Part shown: piece after piece, positions 17,040-26,565 of the stretch
Layout: every line of letters begins with the position of its first letter
Numbering within the stretch: the first letter of the stretch is position 1
NCBI RefSeq assembly: GCF_009690905.1
Contig: NZ_VOSW01000083.1
Location: 1-41,640 of the forward strand
DNA: 41,640 nt
Direction: 5' to 3'
Source: Paraburkholderia madseniana
GTDB taxonomy: Bacteria; Pseudomonadota; Gammaproteobacteria; Burkholderiales; Burkholderiaceae
Notes under the pieces: model-generated
Database searches by the model: none
Told to the model about the DNA's origin: nothing
Seen by the model: the letters and a program-made list of their open reading frames with translations, nothing else
Made by a program: the position numbers and the translations under genes

Positions 17040-18290
17040 GTGAAGTTCATTCATGCCGCTGATATTCATCTTGACAGTCCGTTGCACGGACTGAGTGCCT
17101 ATCCCGACGCGCCAACAGCTCAACTGCGCAGTGCCTCGCGCGAGGCACTCAGTAGGCTCGTCGACCGGGCAATCGAAGAGGAGGTGGCGTTTCTCATTAT
17201 CGCCGGAGACCTCTATGACGGTGACTGGCGAGATCACAACACCGGAATCTTCTTTGGTCAGCAGATGGGACGTTTGCGCAAAGCGGGCATCCGCGTATTT
17301 CTGCTCTATGGCAATCACGACGCCGAGAACGAGATGACCAAGAAGCTCACGCTTCCAGATAATGTCATTCCTTTCAGCTCGCGCAAGCCTGATCTCCACA
17401 AGCTGGACGACCTCAAGGTCGCCCTACATGGTCAAAGCTTTAGGGATAAGGCCGTTGTCGAAAACCTGGCGCTTGGCTATCGAGACCCCGTGCAAGGTTA
17501 TTACAACATCGGTGTATTGCACACGGCGTTGGAAGGCTACAGCGCACACGCCAATTACGCTCCCTGTTCACGCGCAGAACTACAGGCGAAGGGTTACGAC
17601 TACTGGGCACTGGGCCATGTTCACGAATTTCAGCTCTGGTCTGAACAGTCCACCATCGTTTTCCCCGGGAATTTACAGGGGCGGCATATTCGTGAGGCCG
17701 GACGCCGCGGCGCTGTGCTGGTCACTGTGGAGAACGGCCATACCATCGTGGATAGACTGTTCCTGGATGTGCTGCGGTGGGAGTCAGTCCAGGTGGAAGC
17801 GGCTGATTGCATCTCGATGGAAGACGTTGCCCGCAAGGTCGGAGTAACTCTGGAGAACCTGCTTTCTTCGGATGGACATGTGCCCCGGGCTGTGCGCGTT
17901 ACGTTGACCGGTCAAAGCCCCGTGCACGGGGTGCTGTTCGGCAAAGCCAAAGAATTGCGTGCAGAGGTGCTGAACCAGATAGCCGTCATCGGCAACGAGA
18001 AGCTGTGGTTGGAGAAAATAAAGGTCGCAACGAGTCCGACATTACAGTCGAGCGATTATCACGCGCGGATGGACGCCATCGCTGACCTGCAAGAAATTCT
18101 CAAGGAAGCGGCCAATGACCCGGAGTTTCTGGCGTTGCTTAACGGAGATCTGCAGCCGTTCTTCGGCAAGGTGAATTCTGAAGTTAAAGAAGATGTTCCG
18201 CTGCTGGCGCTTGCGAGATCAGGGAATCTGTCCGAGCTCGTGAGGCACGTTTCTCCTGCACTGCTGATGCGTCTGGCCGAGGGAGACTAA
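17040..18290 (+). CDS. YhaO/SbcD-like metallophosphoesterase nuclease subunit
   Basis: This 416-residue calcineurin-like phosphoesterase belongs to the SbcD/Mre11 branch, closest in layout to YhaO. The metal-binding series is intact: KFIHAADIHLDSPL (DxH) at the very start, IIAGDLYDG (GDxxD), LLYGNHDAENE (GNHD), GVLHTAL (H) and ALGHVHEF (GHxH). GTG 17040 is the chosen start because AGGGAGG lies five bases upstream and the DxH motif then begins at residue 7, as in the family; the open frame extends back to 16875 without family likeness. It is separated from the AlkB-fusion gene by 130 bp and from the ATPase gene by three bases. It is expected to act as the nuclease of an SMC-like complex. Confidence 0.85.
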   Translation: MKFIHAADIHLDSPLHGLSAYPDAPTAQLRSASREALSRLVDRAIEEEVAFLIIAGDLYDGDWRDHNTGIFFGQQMGRLRKAGIRVFLLYGNHDAENEMTKKLTLPDNVIPFSSRKPDLHKLDDLKVALHGQSFRDKAVVENLALGYRDPVQGYYNIGVLHTALEGYSAHANYAPCSRAELQAKGYDYWALGHVHEFQLWSEQSTIVFPGNLQGRHIREAGRRGAVLVTVENGHTIVDRLFLDVLRWESVQVEAADCISMEDVARKVGVTLENLLSSDGHVPRAVRVTLTGQSPVHGVLFGKAKELRAEVLNQIAVIGNEKLWLEKIKVATSPTLQSSDYHARMDAIADLQEILKEAANDPEFLALLNGDLQPFFGKVNSEVKEDVPLLALARSGNLSELVRHVSPALLMRLAEGD

Positions 18291-18293
18291 AGC

Positions 18294-21200
18294 ATGCGGA
18301 TCCAACAACTTGACCTGATCAAATATGGCAAGTTTGACAGTGAGTCCCTTGCGTTTCCAAAGGCGGCGCACGACTTCCACGTCGTCGTCGGACCCAACGA
18401 GGCAGGCAAATCAACCGTTCGAAATGCCGTGCTGGAGTTGCTTTTTGGCATGCCCGCCCGCACTCCACTTGCATTCCTGCACGAACTGACCGAGTTGCGC
18501 CTGGGGGGTATCCTGGGGAGCCAGGAGGGCGAAGTGGTTTTCCATCGCGCGCGCGGCCGGACGCAGCTTCGAACCCCGAACGACGAGAGACTACCCGATG
18601 ATTATCTGTTACCACTTCTTGGCAGCGCAACCAAGGAGTTTTTCGAGCAGATGTTCTGCCTTGACCATGAACGTCTGGTCGAAGGAGGGCGCAGTATCCT
18701 CGACGCTTCGAAGGATCTGGGGCGTGTATTGTTCCAGTCGGCGGCAGGTATTGGCGGATTAGGTCCCGTCAGGGAAGCTTTGGAGAATCGGGTTGGGGAG
18801 TTGTGGACGAGACGCGGAGCTAGTAGTGAGTACGCTCAAGCCGAGGCTCGCTTTATTGAGGCCGGTGCGGATTTTAAGGCGGCGCACGTGCGTACCAAGG
18901 TCTGGTCCGAAGCGAAGGACACTCTCGACGGGATCAACGAAGAGATTGCGGAGGCCAGGGCGGAGCACTTGCGTCTCGAATTCCTGCGGTCGAAGCTTGA
19001 GCGAGTGCGCCGACTGGCACCATTTCTCAGGGAATTGGCTGCCAAAGAAGCGGAGCTCAGCGAGCTTGGGGACGTTACTGAGCTTCCGTCAACTGCGTAT
19101 GTCGACCTGACTTCGGGACAGTCTGGCCTCGCCGGATCGAACAGGGTGCTTGAGGAGCGACGCAAGGATCTTGACGCGCGCCAGTGTGAGCGAGGTGAGA
19201 TCACAACGGACGATGAGATTCTCGCTTTGTCGAAGGATATTGAGTTACTTGACGAGGCTCGAGGTGCCTGTGCGAACCATCAGCGTGATTTGCCGCTGCG
19301 GCGGGCCGAGGTCGGGCGCTTGCTTGAAGCTGCTTTTGCGGCGGCTTCCCAACTCGGCTGGCCGACAGACGAGGAGACTTTGCGCGGTAGCCTTCCTGGG
19401 GCACTGTCGCTGAAGACCGTGACAAATCTCTTGCGCGAACACGGTGCGCTGCACCAGGCTATGGTTGGCGCAGAAGAAGCCGTGGAGGAGAGAAAGCACG
19501 ATCTCCAGATGCTCCAGGAGCAGTTTGAAGGACTTGTGGCGTCGGAGGTTCCAGGCGAACTTCGCTTGGCTCTCACGGAGGCTCAAACGCTGGATCGCAC
19601 CCGCTCGAGGCGGCAGTCTCTCAAGGCTGACATTGAGGAGGCCGACCGCCAGTTCGCCGATGCGCTCGCAGCGCTAGGGCGCTGGAGGCCGTCGCTGGAA
19701 GCACTTCGGACCATGGATGTGCCATCAATTGCTCGTATATCGGCTCTCCAGCGCGAGGAACAGGATCGTATGGGTGCCGTCAGGAATGCACGTGGCAAGC
19801 TCGATGAGTCGCAAGCCCTGATGGAGCGATTGCGACTCGAGGAGAAGCATTTCACGGAAAGTCACAAGGTGGTGACTCACGCCGAAGTTCTGGATGCGAG
19901 GGGGCAGCGGGACAACTCCTGGAACGATGTCAAGTCTGGAGCCGTCACCATTGAAGCAGGTGCGCAGGCCGTAGATGTCGCGATCCGTCTGGCGGATGAG
20001 CTTGTGGACTTGCAGCTAGGTAGTGCTACCGAGGCGGCCAAATTGCAGGGCCTTCGCGAGCAGGAGGAGGTCGCGCGAGCGGATGTTTCTCGCAAACGGG
20101 AGATCCTTGAAGACAGAAAGGCTGAACTAGCACAGTTTCAGACAGAGTGGGCCGCGCTCACCATGGGCATTGGGCTGGATGCCATCGCGCTGGATGATCT
20201 GCCCCAATGGCTTATCAAACGGGAGGCAGTTTTCGCCGCCGAGGTTACGTTGCGTCAATGCAGACGTGACCTCGACGGGGAAGAATCTGCATACGGAGGC
20301 GGCGTCGAAGCACTTGCCAAGGCTCTTGGGGCCGTGTTGGTCACCGTTATCGATGCGACGGATATGGCCGCTCTCTTGTCCGCTGCATCCGCATTCGTAC
20401 AGAGCGCTGATTCAGCGCGGACTAGGAAGGAAAGCCTTGATCAACAGATAGCCCAGGGCGAGCGAACGTTCAAGACGCTGAAAGCCAAAGCCGAAAAGGC
20501 CGCTGAGGTGTATCGGGCCTGGGAGGATCAATGGCGCGCTGCCTTGCAGGCCGCTAAGCTAAGTGAAGCTTCGGCGACGCTGGCTCAAGCAGAGGGCGCG
20601 GTAGAGCTGGCCAACACGGTGGCTGAGAAGTTGGATGCTGCGGAGGGTATCCGTCGAAACCGTATCCAGACCATGCAGGCTGACCTGGACGCGTTAGAGG
20701 CTGAGACATGTCGACTCTCCCGGTTGCTGGACAAAGATCTCGTGAAGCTACCAGATTGGTCAGAGGTTGCCCGGCGCCTCATGACGCGCCTGCGTGCAGC
20801 GAATAGTGCCGCGCAAGCTGCCATGCTGGCGGACGAAGCGCTTAAGGAAGCCAAGACAAGGAAGGAGAACGCGGAGCTTGACGTAGTGACCGCGGAGGAG
20901 CGGATCCAGCCCTTGCTGAAGTTGGCCGGCGTCAAGACCGTTGAGGAGGCATTGCCGCTGGTTGATCGATCAGATAGACGCCGCGCATTGCTGGAAGCGA
21001 TCGATAAGGCCACAAGCATGTTATTCAGGGAGGGCGATGGCCTGACACGGGAGGCCATTGAAGCCGAGGTGGCTGAGCAGGACCCAGCCGCAGTCATTGG
21101 CATCCTTGAGGGGGCGAAGCGAGACCTGTCCAGGTTGACCGAGCAGTTAAACGTCCTCGCGCAGCGGCAGGTCACCGCGCAGCAGACGTTCTCTGCTATC

Positions 21201-21770
21201 AACGGGCAAGCGAATGCTGCAATCGCGGAGGCAAAGCGTCAGGAAGCGCTAGCCGCAATGGGGGATGCCTCAGAGCAATACCTCGAAATCGCGACGGCTA
21301 GCAGACTCCTGAAGTGGGCCATCGACCGATATCGTGATCAAAAGCAGGGCCCGATGCTCCAGCGGGCCGGTGAGGTGTTCGCGCAGCTAACGCTAGATCA
21401 ATTCACCAAGCTTGTTGTTGACCACGAGGCGAGCCCTCTGGTCCTCTATGCCAAGCGCACCAGAGGCAAGCAGGTGGAGGTTTCGGGCTTGAGCGAAGGG
21501 ACGCGGGACCAATTGTTCCTCGCACTGCGTGTCGCTGCGCTCGAACTGCACCTTCAGCATGCGAAGGCGTTGCCTTTTATCGCTGACGATCTGTTTGTGA
21601 ATTTCGATGACGAGCGCGCCAAGGCTGGTTTAGAGGCGCTGCGCGAGTTATCAGGCCGGACCCAGGTGATCTTCCTCACACATCACGAACATCTGCGTCC
21701 GTTGGTGCAGGAAGTGTTCAGCAGTACCGTGAACGTCGTGGAATTGCGGAGAAACGATGTGACAGCCTGA
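18294..21770 (+). CDS. YhaN/SbcC-like SMC-type ATPase
   Basis: This 1158-residue ABC/SMC-like ATPase has the head-coil-head plan of SbcC/Rad50 and YhaN. The N-terminal Walker A, VGPNEAGKST, is at residues 32-41 after the typical MRIQQLDLIKYGKF opening. The middle 800 residues or so are long Glu/Ala/Arg/Leu-rich coiled coil. The C-terminal head has the signature SGLSEGTRDQLFLALR and Walker B FIADDLFVNFDDER, followed by the switch FLTHHEH. With the upstream nuclease subunit it should form a DNA-end-processing complex. YhaO-YhaN pairs occur as housekeeping or defence modules; here the pair is linked to a helicase and an AlkB fusion. Confidence 0.85.
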   Translation: MRIQQLDLIKYGKFDSESLAFPKAAHDFHVVVGPNEAGKSTVRNAVLELLFGMPARTPLAFLHELTELRLGGILGSQEGEVVFHRARGRTQLRTPNDERLPDDYLLPLLGSATKEFFEQMFCLDHERLVEGGRSILDASKDLGRVLFQSAAGIGGLGPVREALENRVGELWTRRGASSEYAQAEARFIEAGADFKAAHVRTKVWSEAKDTLDGINEEIAEARAEHLRLEFLRSKLERVRRLAPFLRELAAKEAELSELGDVTELPSTAYVDLTSGQSGLAGSNRVLEERRKDLDARQCERGEITTDDEILALSKDIELLDEARGACANHQRDLPLRRAEVGRLLEAAFAAASQLGWPTDEETLRGSLPGALSLKTVTNLLREHGALHQAMVGAEEAVEERKHDLQMLQEQFEGLVASEVPGELRLALTEAQTLDRTRSRRQSLKADIEEADRQFADALAALGRWRPSLEALRTMDVPSIARISALQREEQDRMGAVRNARGKLDESQALMERLRLEEKHFTESHKVVTHAEVLDARGQRDNSWNDVKSGAVTIEAGAQAVDVAIRLADELVDLQLGSATEAAKLQGLREQEEVARADVSRKREILEDRKAELAQFQTEWAALTMGIGLDAIALDDLPQWLIKREAVFAAEVTLRQCRRDLDGEESAYGGGVEALAKALGAVLVTVIDATDMAALLSAASAFVQSADSARTRKESLDQQIAQGERTFKTLKAKAEKAAEVYRAWEDQWRAALQAAKLSEASATLAQAEGAVELANTVAEKLDAAEGIRRNRIQTMQADLDALEAETCRLSRLLDKDLVKLPDWSEVARRLMTRLRAANSAAQAAMLADEALKEAKTRKENAELDVVTAEERIQPLLKLAGVKTVEEALPLVDRSDRRRALLEAIDKATSMLFREGDGLTREAIEAEVAEQDPAAVIGILEGAKRDLSRLTEQLNVLAQRQVTAQQTFSAINGQANAAIAEAKRQEALAAMGDASEQYLEIATASRLLKWAIDRYRDQKQGPMLQRAGEVFAQLTLDQFTKLVVDHEASPLVLYAKRTRGKQVEVSGLSEGTRDQLFLALRVAALELHLQHAKALPFIADDLFVNFDDERAKAGLEALRELSGRTQVIFLTHHEHLRPLVQEVFSSTVNVVELRRNDVTA

Positions 21771-22061
21771 CGATATGCGCGTCAGATCAGACCCGTGATT
21801 TAGGCGCAGTCTGATTATCGCGGTGATTCCATAGGAAATCTGGACGCAGACCTGGAGGCGAAAACGGGATCAGAGTCGAGACGACTCATTTAGGCGGAGT
21901 GATCCCGGCAAGTACAGATGTTGGTGATCCAGCCAATGACGAATGCCGAATTTTTTCGGCGTCGTTCCGGTCCCGATTTCCGTGGCGGGGCGACTGTAGT
22001 GCAGTCACGCCACGCGTCCGATGCGAATGATAAACATTGAAGTGAAACGGATAAGATAGAG
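21771..22061. other. Intergenic region before the nuclease-HerA pair
   Basis: A 7-bp inverted repeat (ATCAGAC at 21786-21792, GTCTGAT at 21809-21815) follows the ATPase gene but lacks a T-tract. GC content falls toward the right, marking the join to a block of different origin. No convincing promoter is picked out. Confidence 0.3.
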
Positions 22062-23273
22062 ATGAGCGATAGAAGTGCTGTCGATACGATCAGGGGGTAT
22101 TTTTATCAATTTGATCTTTCCATATTAAGCTTGCTGCGGCTAGCCGATGGTAACGATTCCATTGAAGTCGAATGCATTGAGGATATCGACATACGAACTG
22201 CATCCGCTATGTCAGCTGTCCAGTGCAAGTATTATGCGAAAACAGAATACAACCATTCGGTTATCAAGGAGGCAGTGATGTACATGCTGTCTCATTTCAA
22301 AGAGGTTAAGTTAGGGAATAAGCCTAAGATCAAATACATTCTGAATGGACACTACGCGTCCGGGCAGGATAAGTTGAGCAAGGGCATCGATGTTGAGTTT
22401 CTAAAAAGGCACTTTCTCACCTACACAACTAATAAGGTGGAGCACTACCATCACACAGAGCTGGGTTTAGATGACAATGACCTTGCTAACTTTCTGTCGG
22501 TGCTGACAGTGGATATTCATGCCCCAGAATTGGAGAAGCAGTTTCAGGACGTGATTGACCATCTGGAGGTGGAGTTTAACTGTAAGCCATTCTCGGCAGA
22601 GTTCTTCTATTACAACAATGCACTTCGTGTTATCCGGGAACTCTCGATTCAGTCAGATCCGGTCAAGAGGACGATTACGAAGAAGCAGTTTTTGGAGCGA
22701 GTAGACACGGCCAGTATCCTCTTCAATGAATGGTTCGTGGAGAGAAAGGGAAAGAAACATCACCTGGCTGCGTTACGTGCCGAATATTTCACTACACTCA
22801 ACATATCGCCATTTGAGCGATTTTTTTTGATCGAAGTCGACACCGCATCGTATGTTCGCGATGAGCTGAAAGATCTACTCTTTGCTCTTTCCAAGAAATG
22901 GGCGAAACTCTCCCGGCTAGAACCCTCTCCATTCTGTCCGTACGTTTTTATTCAGGGGATTGCTGAAGATGAACTGGTCTCTTTAAAGAGAGACCTGCAT
23001 ATGGAGGGGTTCAAGTTTGTTGACGGATATGATTACAAAGGTGCGGTCTTCGACCCGAACTCGATAGCGCAGAAGGCAAGTTACAGCAATGGGATCAAGA
23101 TAAAAATATTGAATACTCTGAATGATCTGAAGGCAACCTTGGTAGTGGTCACGAAAACCCGGAAAGTGTTCCAGTTTCATTTTGGGAAAAGCTATTTTGA
23201 ATACAATAATCCTTCGGTAGGTCACGTAAGGATTCAAATCGAACAACTGTCCGACATCAAGGCAGTTATCTAA
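22062..23273 (+). CDS. DUF4297/Cap4-like dsDNA nuclease, HerA-associated
   Basis: This 403-residue protein has an N-terminal PD-(D/E)xK-type nuclease domain of the DUF4297/Cap4 group: DTIRGYFYQFDLSILSLL, then IEVECIEDIDI (acidic residues near 40-43) and SAVQCKYY (the QxK near 54-56). The C-terminal 280 residues are unassigned and probably mediate assembly or sensing. DUF4297 nucleases paired with HerA ATPases have been reported as antiphage defence, in which the HerA hexamer and nuclease form one complex. The HerA gene follows in the same direction. The gene is visibly richer in A+T than the preceding cluster and uses more AAA/AAT/ATT codons, indicating separate acquisition. Confidence 0.7.
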   Translation: MSDRSAVDTIRGYFYQFDLSILSLLRLADGNDSIEVECIEDIDIRTASAMSAVQCKYYAKTEYNHSVIKEAVMYMLSHFKEVKLGNKPKIKYILNGHYASGQDKLSKGIDVEFLKRHFLTYTTNKVEHYHHTELGLDDNDLANFLSVLTVDIHAPELEKQFQDVIDHLEVEFNCKPFSAEFFYYNNALRVIRELSIQSDPVKRTITKKQFLERVDTASILFNEWFVERKGKKHHLAALRAEYFTTLNISPFERFFLIEVDTASYVRDELKDLLFALSKKWAKLSRLEPSPFCPYVFIQGIAEDELVSLKRDLHMEGFKFVDGYDYKGAVFDPNSIAQKASYSNGIKIKILNTLNDLKATLVVVTKTRKVFQFHFGKSYFEYNNPSVGHVRIQIEQLSDIKAVI

Positions 23274-23306
23274 TTCATTCATGCTGGCATGGTAGGCGAG
23301 ATAAAA

Positions 23307-24971
23307 ATGGACGATATCAACGCACAGGTAATAGCTGTTTTTCCGGATAAGGTTCGGATCGTAGTCGACGATCTTGAAAATTTCAAGATAGCAGAGGAAT
23401 CGCTGAAGGTTGGTTCATACCTTAAAATCGCCGATAATGAGAACGCAGTTTTGATCGCAATCATTGAGAATTTTCAGATTGCAGTTGGAGAAGGCGGGAA
23501 GCGAGACTATATTATTGAGGCATTCCCGCTGGGTATACTTCGAAATGGTAAATTTGAACGCGGAGGAGATTCGCTCGCCATTCCACCGAAGGAGGTTAGG
23601 CCGGCGAACATCGATGATATAAAGAAGATCTATGTCGATTCAGTAAAAGACGCTGAGAGTTTCTGTTTTTCGACGCTCGCTTCGAACAAGGATGTACAGG
23701 TCCCGATCAACGGCAATAAATTTTTCAACAAACACATCGCCATCGTCGGGTCCACCGGATCAGGAAAATCGCATACACTTGCGACAATCATCCAGCGTGC
23801 AGTAGCGGGAAAGAAGGGCGACTTCGCACTTAATAACTCTCACGTGATTGTCTTCGACATTCATTCGGAATACAGATCTGCTTTCCCCGCGGCTAACTTC
23901 ATAGATGTTTCCAATCTGACGCTACCCTATTGGATGCTGAACAGTGAAGAGTTGGAGGAGTTCTTTCTCGATACGGAAGCTAACGACCATAACCAGAGAA
24001 ACATCTTCAAAGAGGCAATCATCTGGGACCGGCGTCAAAAGTTTCAGGGATCAGATGCCGATAAGCAAAAAATTCACCTGGACTCCCCCCTTCTGTTCGA
24101 CATCAGGAAGGTTCTCGAGTATGCGATTGCCAAGAACACGGAGCTCATCGATTCGGGCGAGGTGTACGCGGCCAGCAACAAGGAAAAGGCAGGCCAACCT
24201 AAGTTGACGCAAGGAAGTCTCTACGGGAAGCTCACAAATTTCGTCAACCGCCTGGAAAACAAGGTCAATGATAGTCGGCTTGATTTCTTCTTGGGGGAGA
24301 AGTCAAAAAGCATTACTTTTGAGGATACGCTCCAGGTTCTGCTTGGCTACTCGTCGAATAAATCCAACGTCACAGTCATCGATCTGAGTGGTGTTCCATT
24401 CGAAGTCCTAAGTATTACCGTATCGCTCATCTCTCGTCTGATCTTCGAGTACGGATATATATATAAACGCCTACGTTGTGCAAAAGATCCAAATGAAAAG
24501 ATCAACAACGACGTGCCGATCCTGCTGGTTTATGAGGAGGCGCACAAGTATGTCCCGAACAGCGAGTTGTCAAAATACCGATCATCGAAAATATCGATTG
24601 AACGTATCGCGAAGGAGGGGCGGAAATACGGAGTCACTTTGCTTTTAGCCAGTCAGAGGCCGTCCGAAATTTCGGAGACGATTTTCTCGCAATGTAACAA
24701 TTTTATTGCGATGCGACTGACAAATCCTGTGGATCAAGGATACGTCAAGAAACTGCTGCCAGACTCCTTGGGATCGCTGATCGACAAGATGACATCGTTT
24801 CGACAGGGAGAAGCGTTGCTAGTTGGAGAGTCGATCATCCTCCCGTCCATCGTCCAGATTGATCCGTGCACGAATGCTCCTTCTTCGAACGACATTCCGT
24901 ACTGGGAGCTGTGGAGGGAGCAGTGGAAGGACATGGATATGGCCGCGATTAAGGCGGAATGGTACAAGTAG
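23307..24971 (+). CDS. herA: HerA/FtsK-type hexameric ATPase, nuclease partner
   Basis: This 554-residue protein has the HerA plan: an N-terminal HAS-barrel-like beta region (residues 1-90), then a RecA-like motor with Walker A VGSTGSGKSHT near 147-157 and Walker B ILLVYEEAHKYVP, and a late LLLASQRPSEIS segment typical of HerA/VirB4-type ATPases. HerA pumps DNA and regulates partner nucleases. ATG 23307 is preferred to 23289 because GGCGAG precedes it at good spacing. The 30-bp gap to the nuclease gene and shared low GC support one operon. Archaeal HerA works with NurA, which is not present; here the DUF4297-like protein takes that place. Confidence 0.85.
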   Translation: MDDINAQVIAVFPDKVRIVVDDLENFKIAEESLKVGSYLKIADNENAVLIAIIENFQIAVGEGGKRDYIIEAFPLGILRNGKFERGGDSLAIPPKEVRPANIDDIKKIYVDSVKDAESFCFSTLASNKDVQVPINGNKFFNKHIAIVGSTGSGKSHTLATIIQRAVAGKKGDFALNNSHVIVFDIHSEYRSAFPAANFIDVSNLTLPYWMLNSEELEEFFLDTEANDHNQRNIFKEAIIWDRRQKFQGSDADKQKIHLDSPLLFDIRKVLEYAIAKNTELIDSGEVYAASNKEKAGQPKLTQGSLYGKLTNFVNRLENKVNDSRLDFFLGEKSKSITFEDTLQVLLGYSSNKSNVTVIDLSGVPFEVLSITVSLISRLIFEYGYIYKRLRCAKDPNEKINNDVPILLVYEEAHKYVPNSELSKYRSSKISIERIAKEGRKYGVTLLLASQRPSEISETIFSQCNNFIAMRLTNPVDQGYVKKLLPDSLGSLIDKMTSFRQGEALLVGESIILPSIVQIDPCTNAPSSNDIPYWELWREQWKDMDMAAIKAEWYK

Positions 24972-25315
24972 CCTAGGGTAAAGCCTCCCGGCTCTGCCGG
25001 GGGCGCCGGGCGATGGTGGTCCGCGATCACCCTAAAGCGCTTATCGAATTTGCCCCACTTAACCCTTCCGCTGTGCGCAATTCGAGACGTTGGACTACTT
25101 GGATGGCAACAGCAAGGCGAACGCTAACCCGGTCGCGATTCCACCCGACGCCTTGCGGACGTTGCTGAGCCATTTGTGGATTCCATGTGCGAACGAGCAT
25201 GCGCTTCAACCCCGACACCGCCTTAATTGCTGTATCTTTCATGAGCGACGACGCTCGTCGGCAATCGGTGGTATTCCGCTATACATAACAAAACAAGCCG
25301 CATGTGGGGAGTAAA
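24972..25315. other. Intergenic region with terminator-like hairpin
   Basis: CCCGGC-TCT-GCCGGG near 24989-25003 forms a GC-rich hairpin just after the HerA gene, but is followed by GC-rich DNA rather than a T-tract. The sequence around it (to about 25230) returns to high GC between two A+T-rich genes and may be an old IS end. No gene is called. Confidence 0.35.
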
Positions 25316-26254
25316 ATGCCTGCGCGAACAAATGATTTTCAGAAGCTCGTAAAAATTATTAATCGCCACCTGGCGCCAGCAGGCGCAAAAGTGAGTGAAT
25401 CTGCCATGCTTTATGATCAAGAGGCAGGCATCGATAGGGAAATTGATATACTCGTTGAGAGTAAATTATTGAATTGCGACATTAAGATCGGGATTGAGTG
25501 CACGGCCATTTCGAGACCTGTCGATGTGCGGATTATTGAAGCATTTCGAGAGAAGCACCGAAAGGTGGGAATCAATCAAACCATTGTTGTTTCAAAAAAC
25601 GGATTTGCTGATCCTGCTAAAAACTATGCCAAAAAGAACGGGATAAGGCTTCTGAAATTTAATGCTGCGAAAAGCGAAAATTGGAAAAAGAATTTCGAGA
25701 AATTGAGGGATTTATCAGCTTACGGGCGTCGTTATTTTTTGCGATCTGTAAATGTTTCATTTTCCGAGGATAAAATAAATCGAGAATTTGTTTTCGACAA
25801 CGATGTCCAGGTTGCGCAAGGTGATTCGTGGATTCCAATTAATCAGTATGCCGTCAATCTGTTTTTGTCATCCGAGATTAGCAAGCACAAGGCTCGTGAG
25901 TTGAGGGAGAATGAGGTCAGCGGTCCTGATCCATGGTTGAAGATTGGATTCAATCTCGGTTCAAGTGTTGATTTTAGGGATAAAGCGGGAAAATTGTCGA
26001 GGCCAGAGGAAATCTTGATCGTGTTTGGCTATACCTCGAATTATAGATCACTAAATTCCGAGCAAGTTTCTTACGATGGAGAGCCTTTGGTTGTTGGTGG
26101 CTTTTTTGATGGAAAAGATGGCGGTTTTGCCCAGGTTGCGTTTAACGAGGTTGACGGCAAGGTGGTCGGGACATTCGAATTTGACGACAAATTTTTGCCG
26201 GATGTATCGAAGTTGACCGCCAAACTCGGAGGAGAAGCCAAACCGGTTAAGTAA
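25316..26254 (+). CDS. Mrr-like restriction endonuclease-fold protein with altered ExK
   Basis: This 312-residue protein has an N-terminal domain (about residues 1-115) resembling Mrr-type PD-(D/E)xK nucleases: DFQKLVKIINRHLAPAGAKV, then GIDREIDILVES and IKIGIECTAISRPVDV. Family members normally show ECK followed by RPV. Here the lysine position reads threonine (ECT), so the fold may be catalytically dead or may use a relocated lysine. The remaining 190 residues are unassigned, beta-rich toward the end. ATG 25316 is chosen because GGGGAG stands four bases upstream. It is markedly A+T-rich. It lies alone between the HerA pair and a degraded region, so it could be an orphan effector. Confidence 0.55.
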   Translation: MPARTNDFQKLVKIINRHLAPAGAKVSESAMLYDQEAGIDREIDILVESKLLNCDIKIGIECTAISRPVDVRIIEAFREKHRKVGINQTIVVSKNGFADPAKNYAKKNGIRLLKFNAAKSENWKKNFEKLRDLSAYGRRYFLRSVNVSFSEDKINREFVFDNDVQVAQGDSWIPINQYAVNLFLSSEISKHKARELRENEVSGPDPWLKIGFNLGSSVDFRDKAGKLSRPEEILIVFGYTSNYRSLNSEQVSYDGEPLVVGGFFDGKDGGFAQVAFNEVDGKVVGTFEFDDKFLPDVSKLTAKLGGEAKPVK

Positions 26255-26565
26255 AGCTGGCCTGGGTGCGGTTTGCGGTTGCTTCTCAATGGCCTTCTAT
26301 TGCATCCAGTGGGAGGCGCGGTCATCCGCGCCTCCTGCTTGTGGGCGATCAATGCTGTGACTCACCGGTTCGGCCCATCAAGTTCACGAGGCGGACGAGG
26401 TTCGGACGTCGGAAAGTCGGTCGGCGCGCCGCGATGGAATTTGCGGCGACACTTGTCCAGGAGACGCCGAACGCCGGCCGCGATCGCCCCCTCAGGTGTG
26501 GTGCAAGGGCATTGTCGGGGAGCGATGCGCTGGGCCGTGCTCGGTGGCAACCACGCCGTGAGCGC
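26255..26565. other. Gene-free stretch
   Basis: A stretch of about 310 bp follows the Mrr-like gene. GC content rises again. Overlapping frames on both strands give Arg/Pro/Ser-rich translations without motifs. GAGGCGCGG, CATC, CGCGCCTC (26311-26333 region) forms a hairpin that could terminate the Mrr-like gene. Confidence 0.35.
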
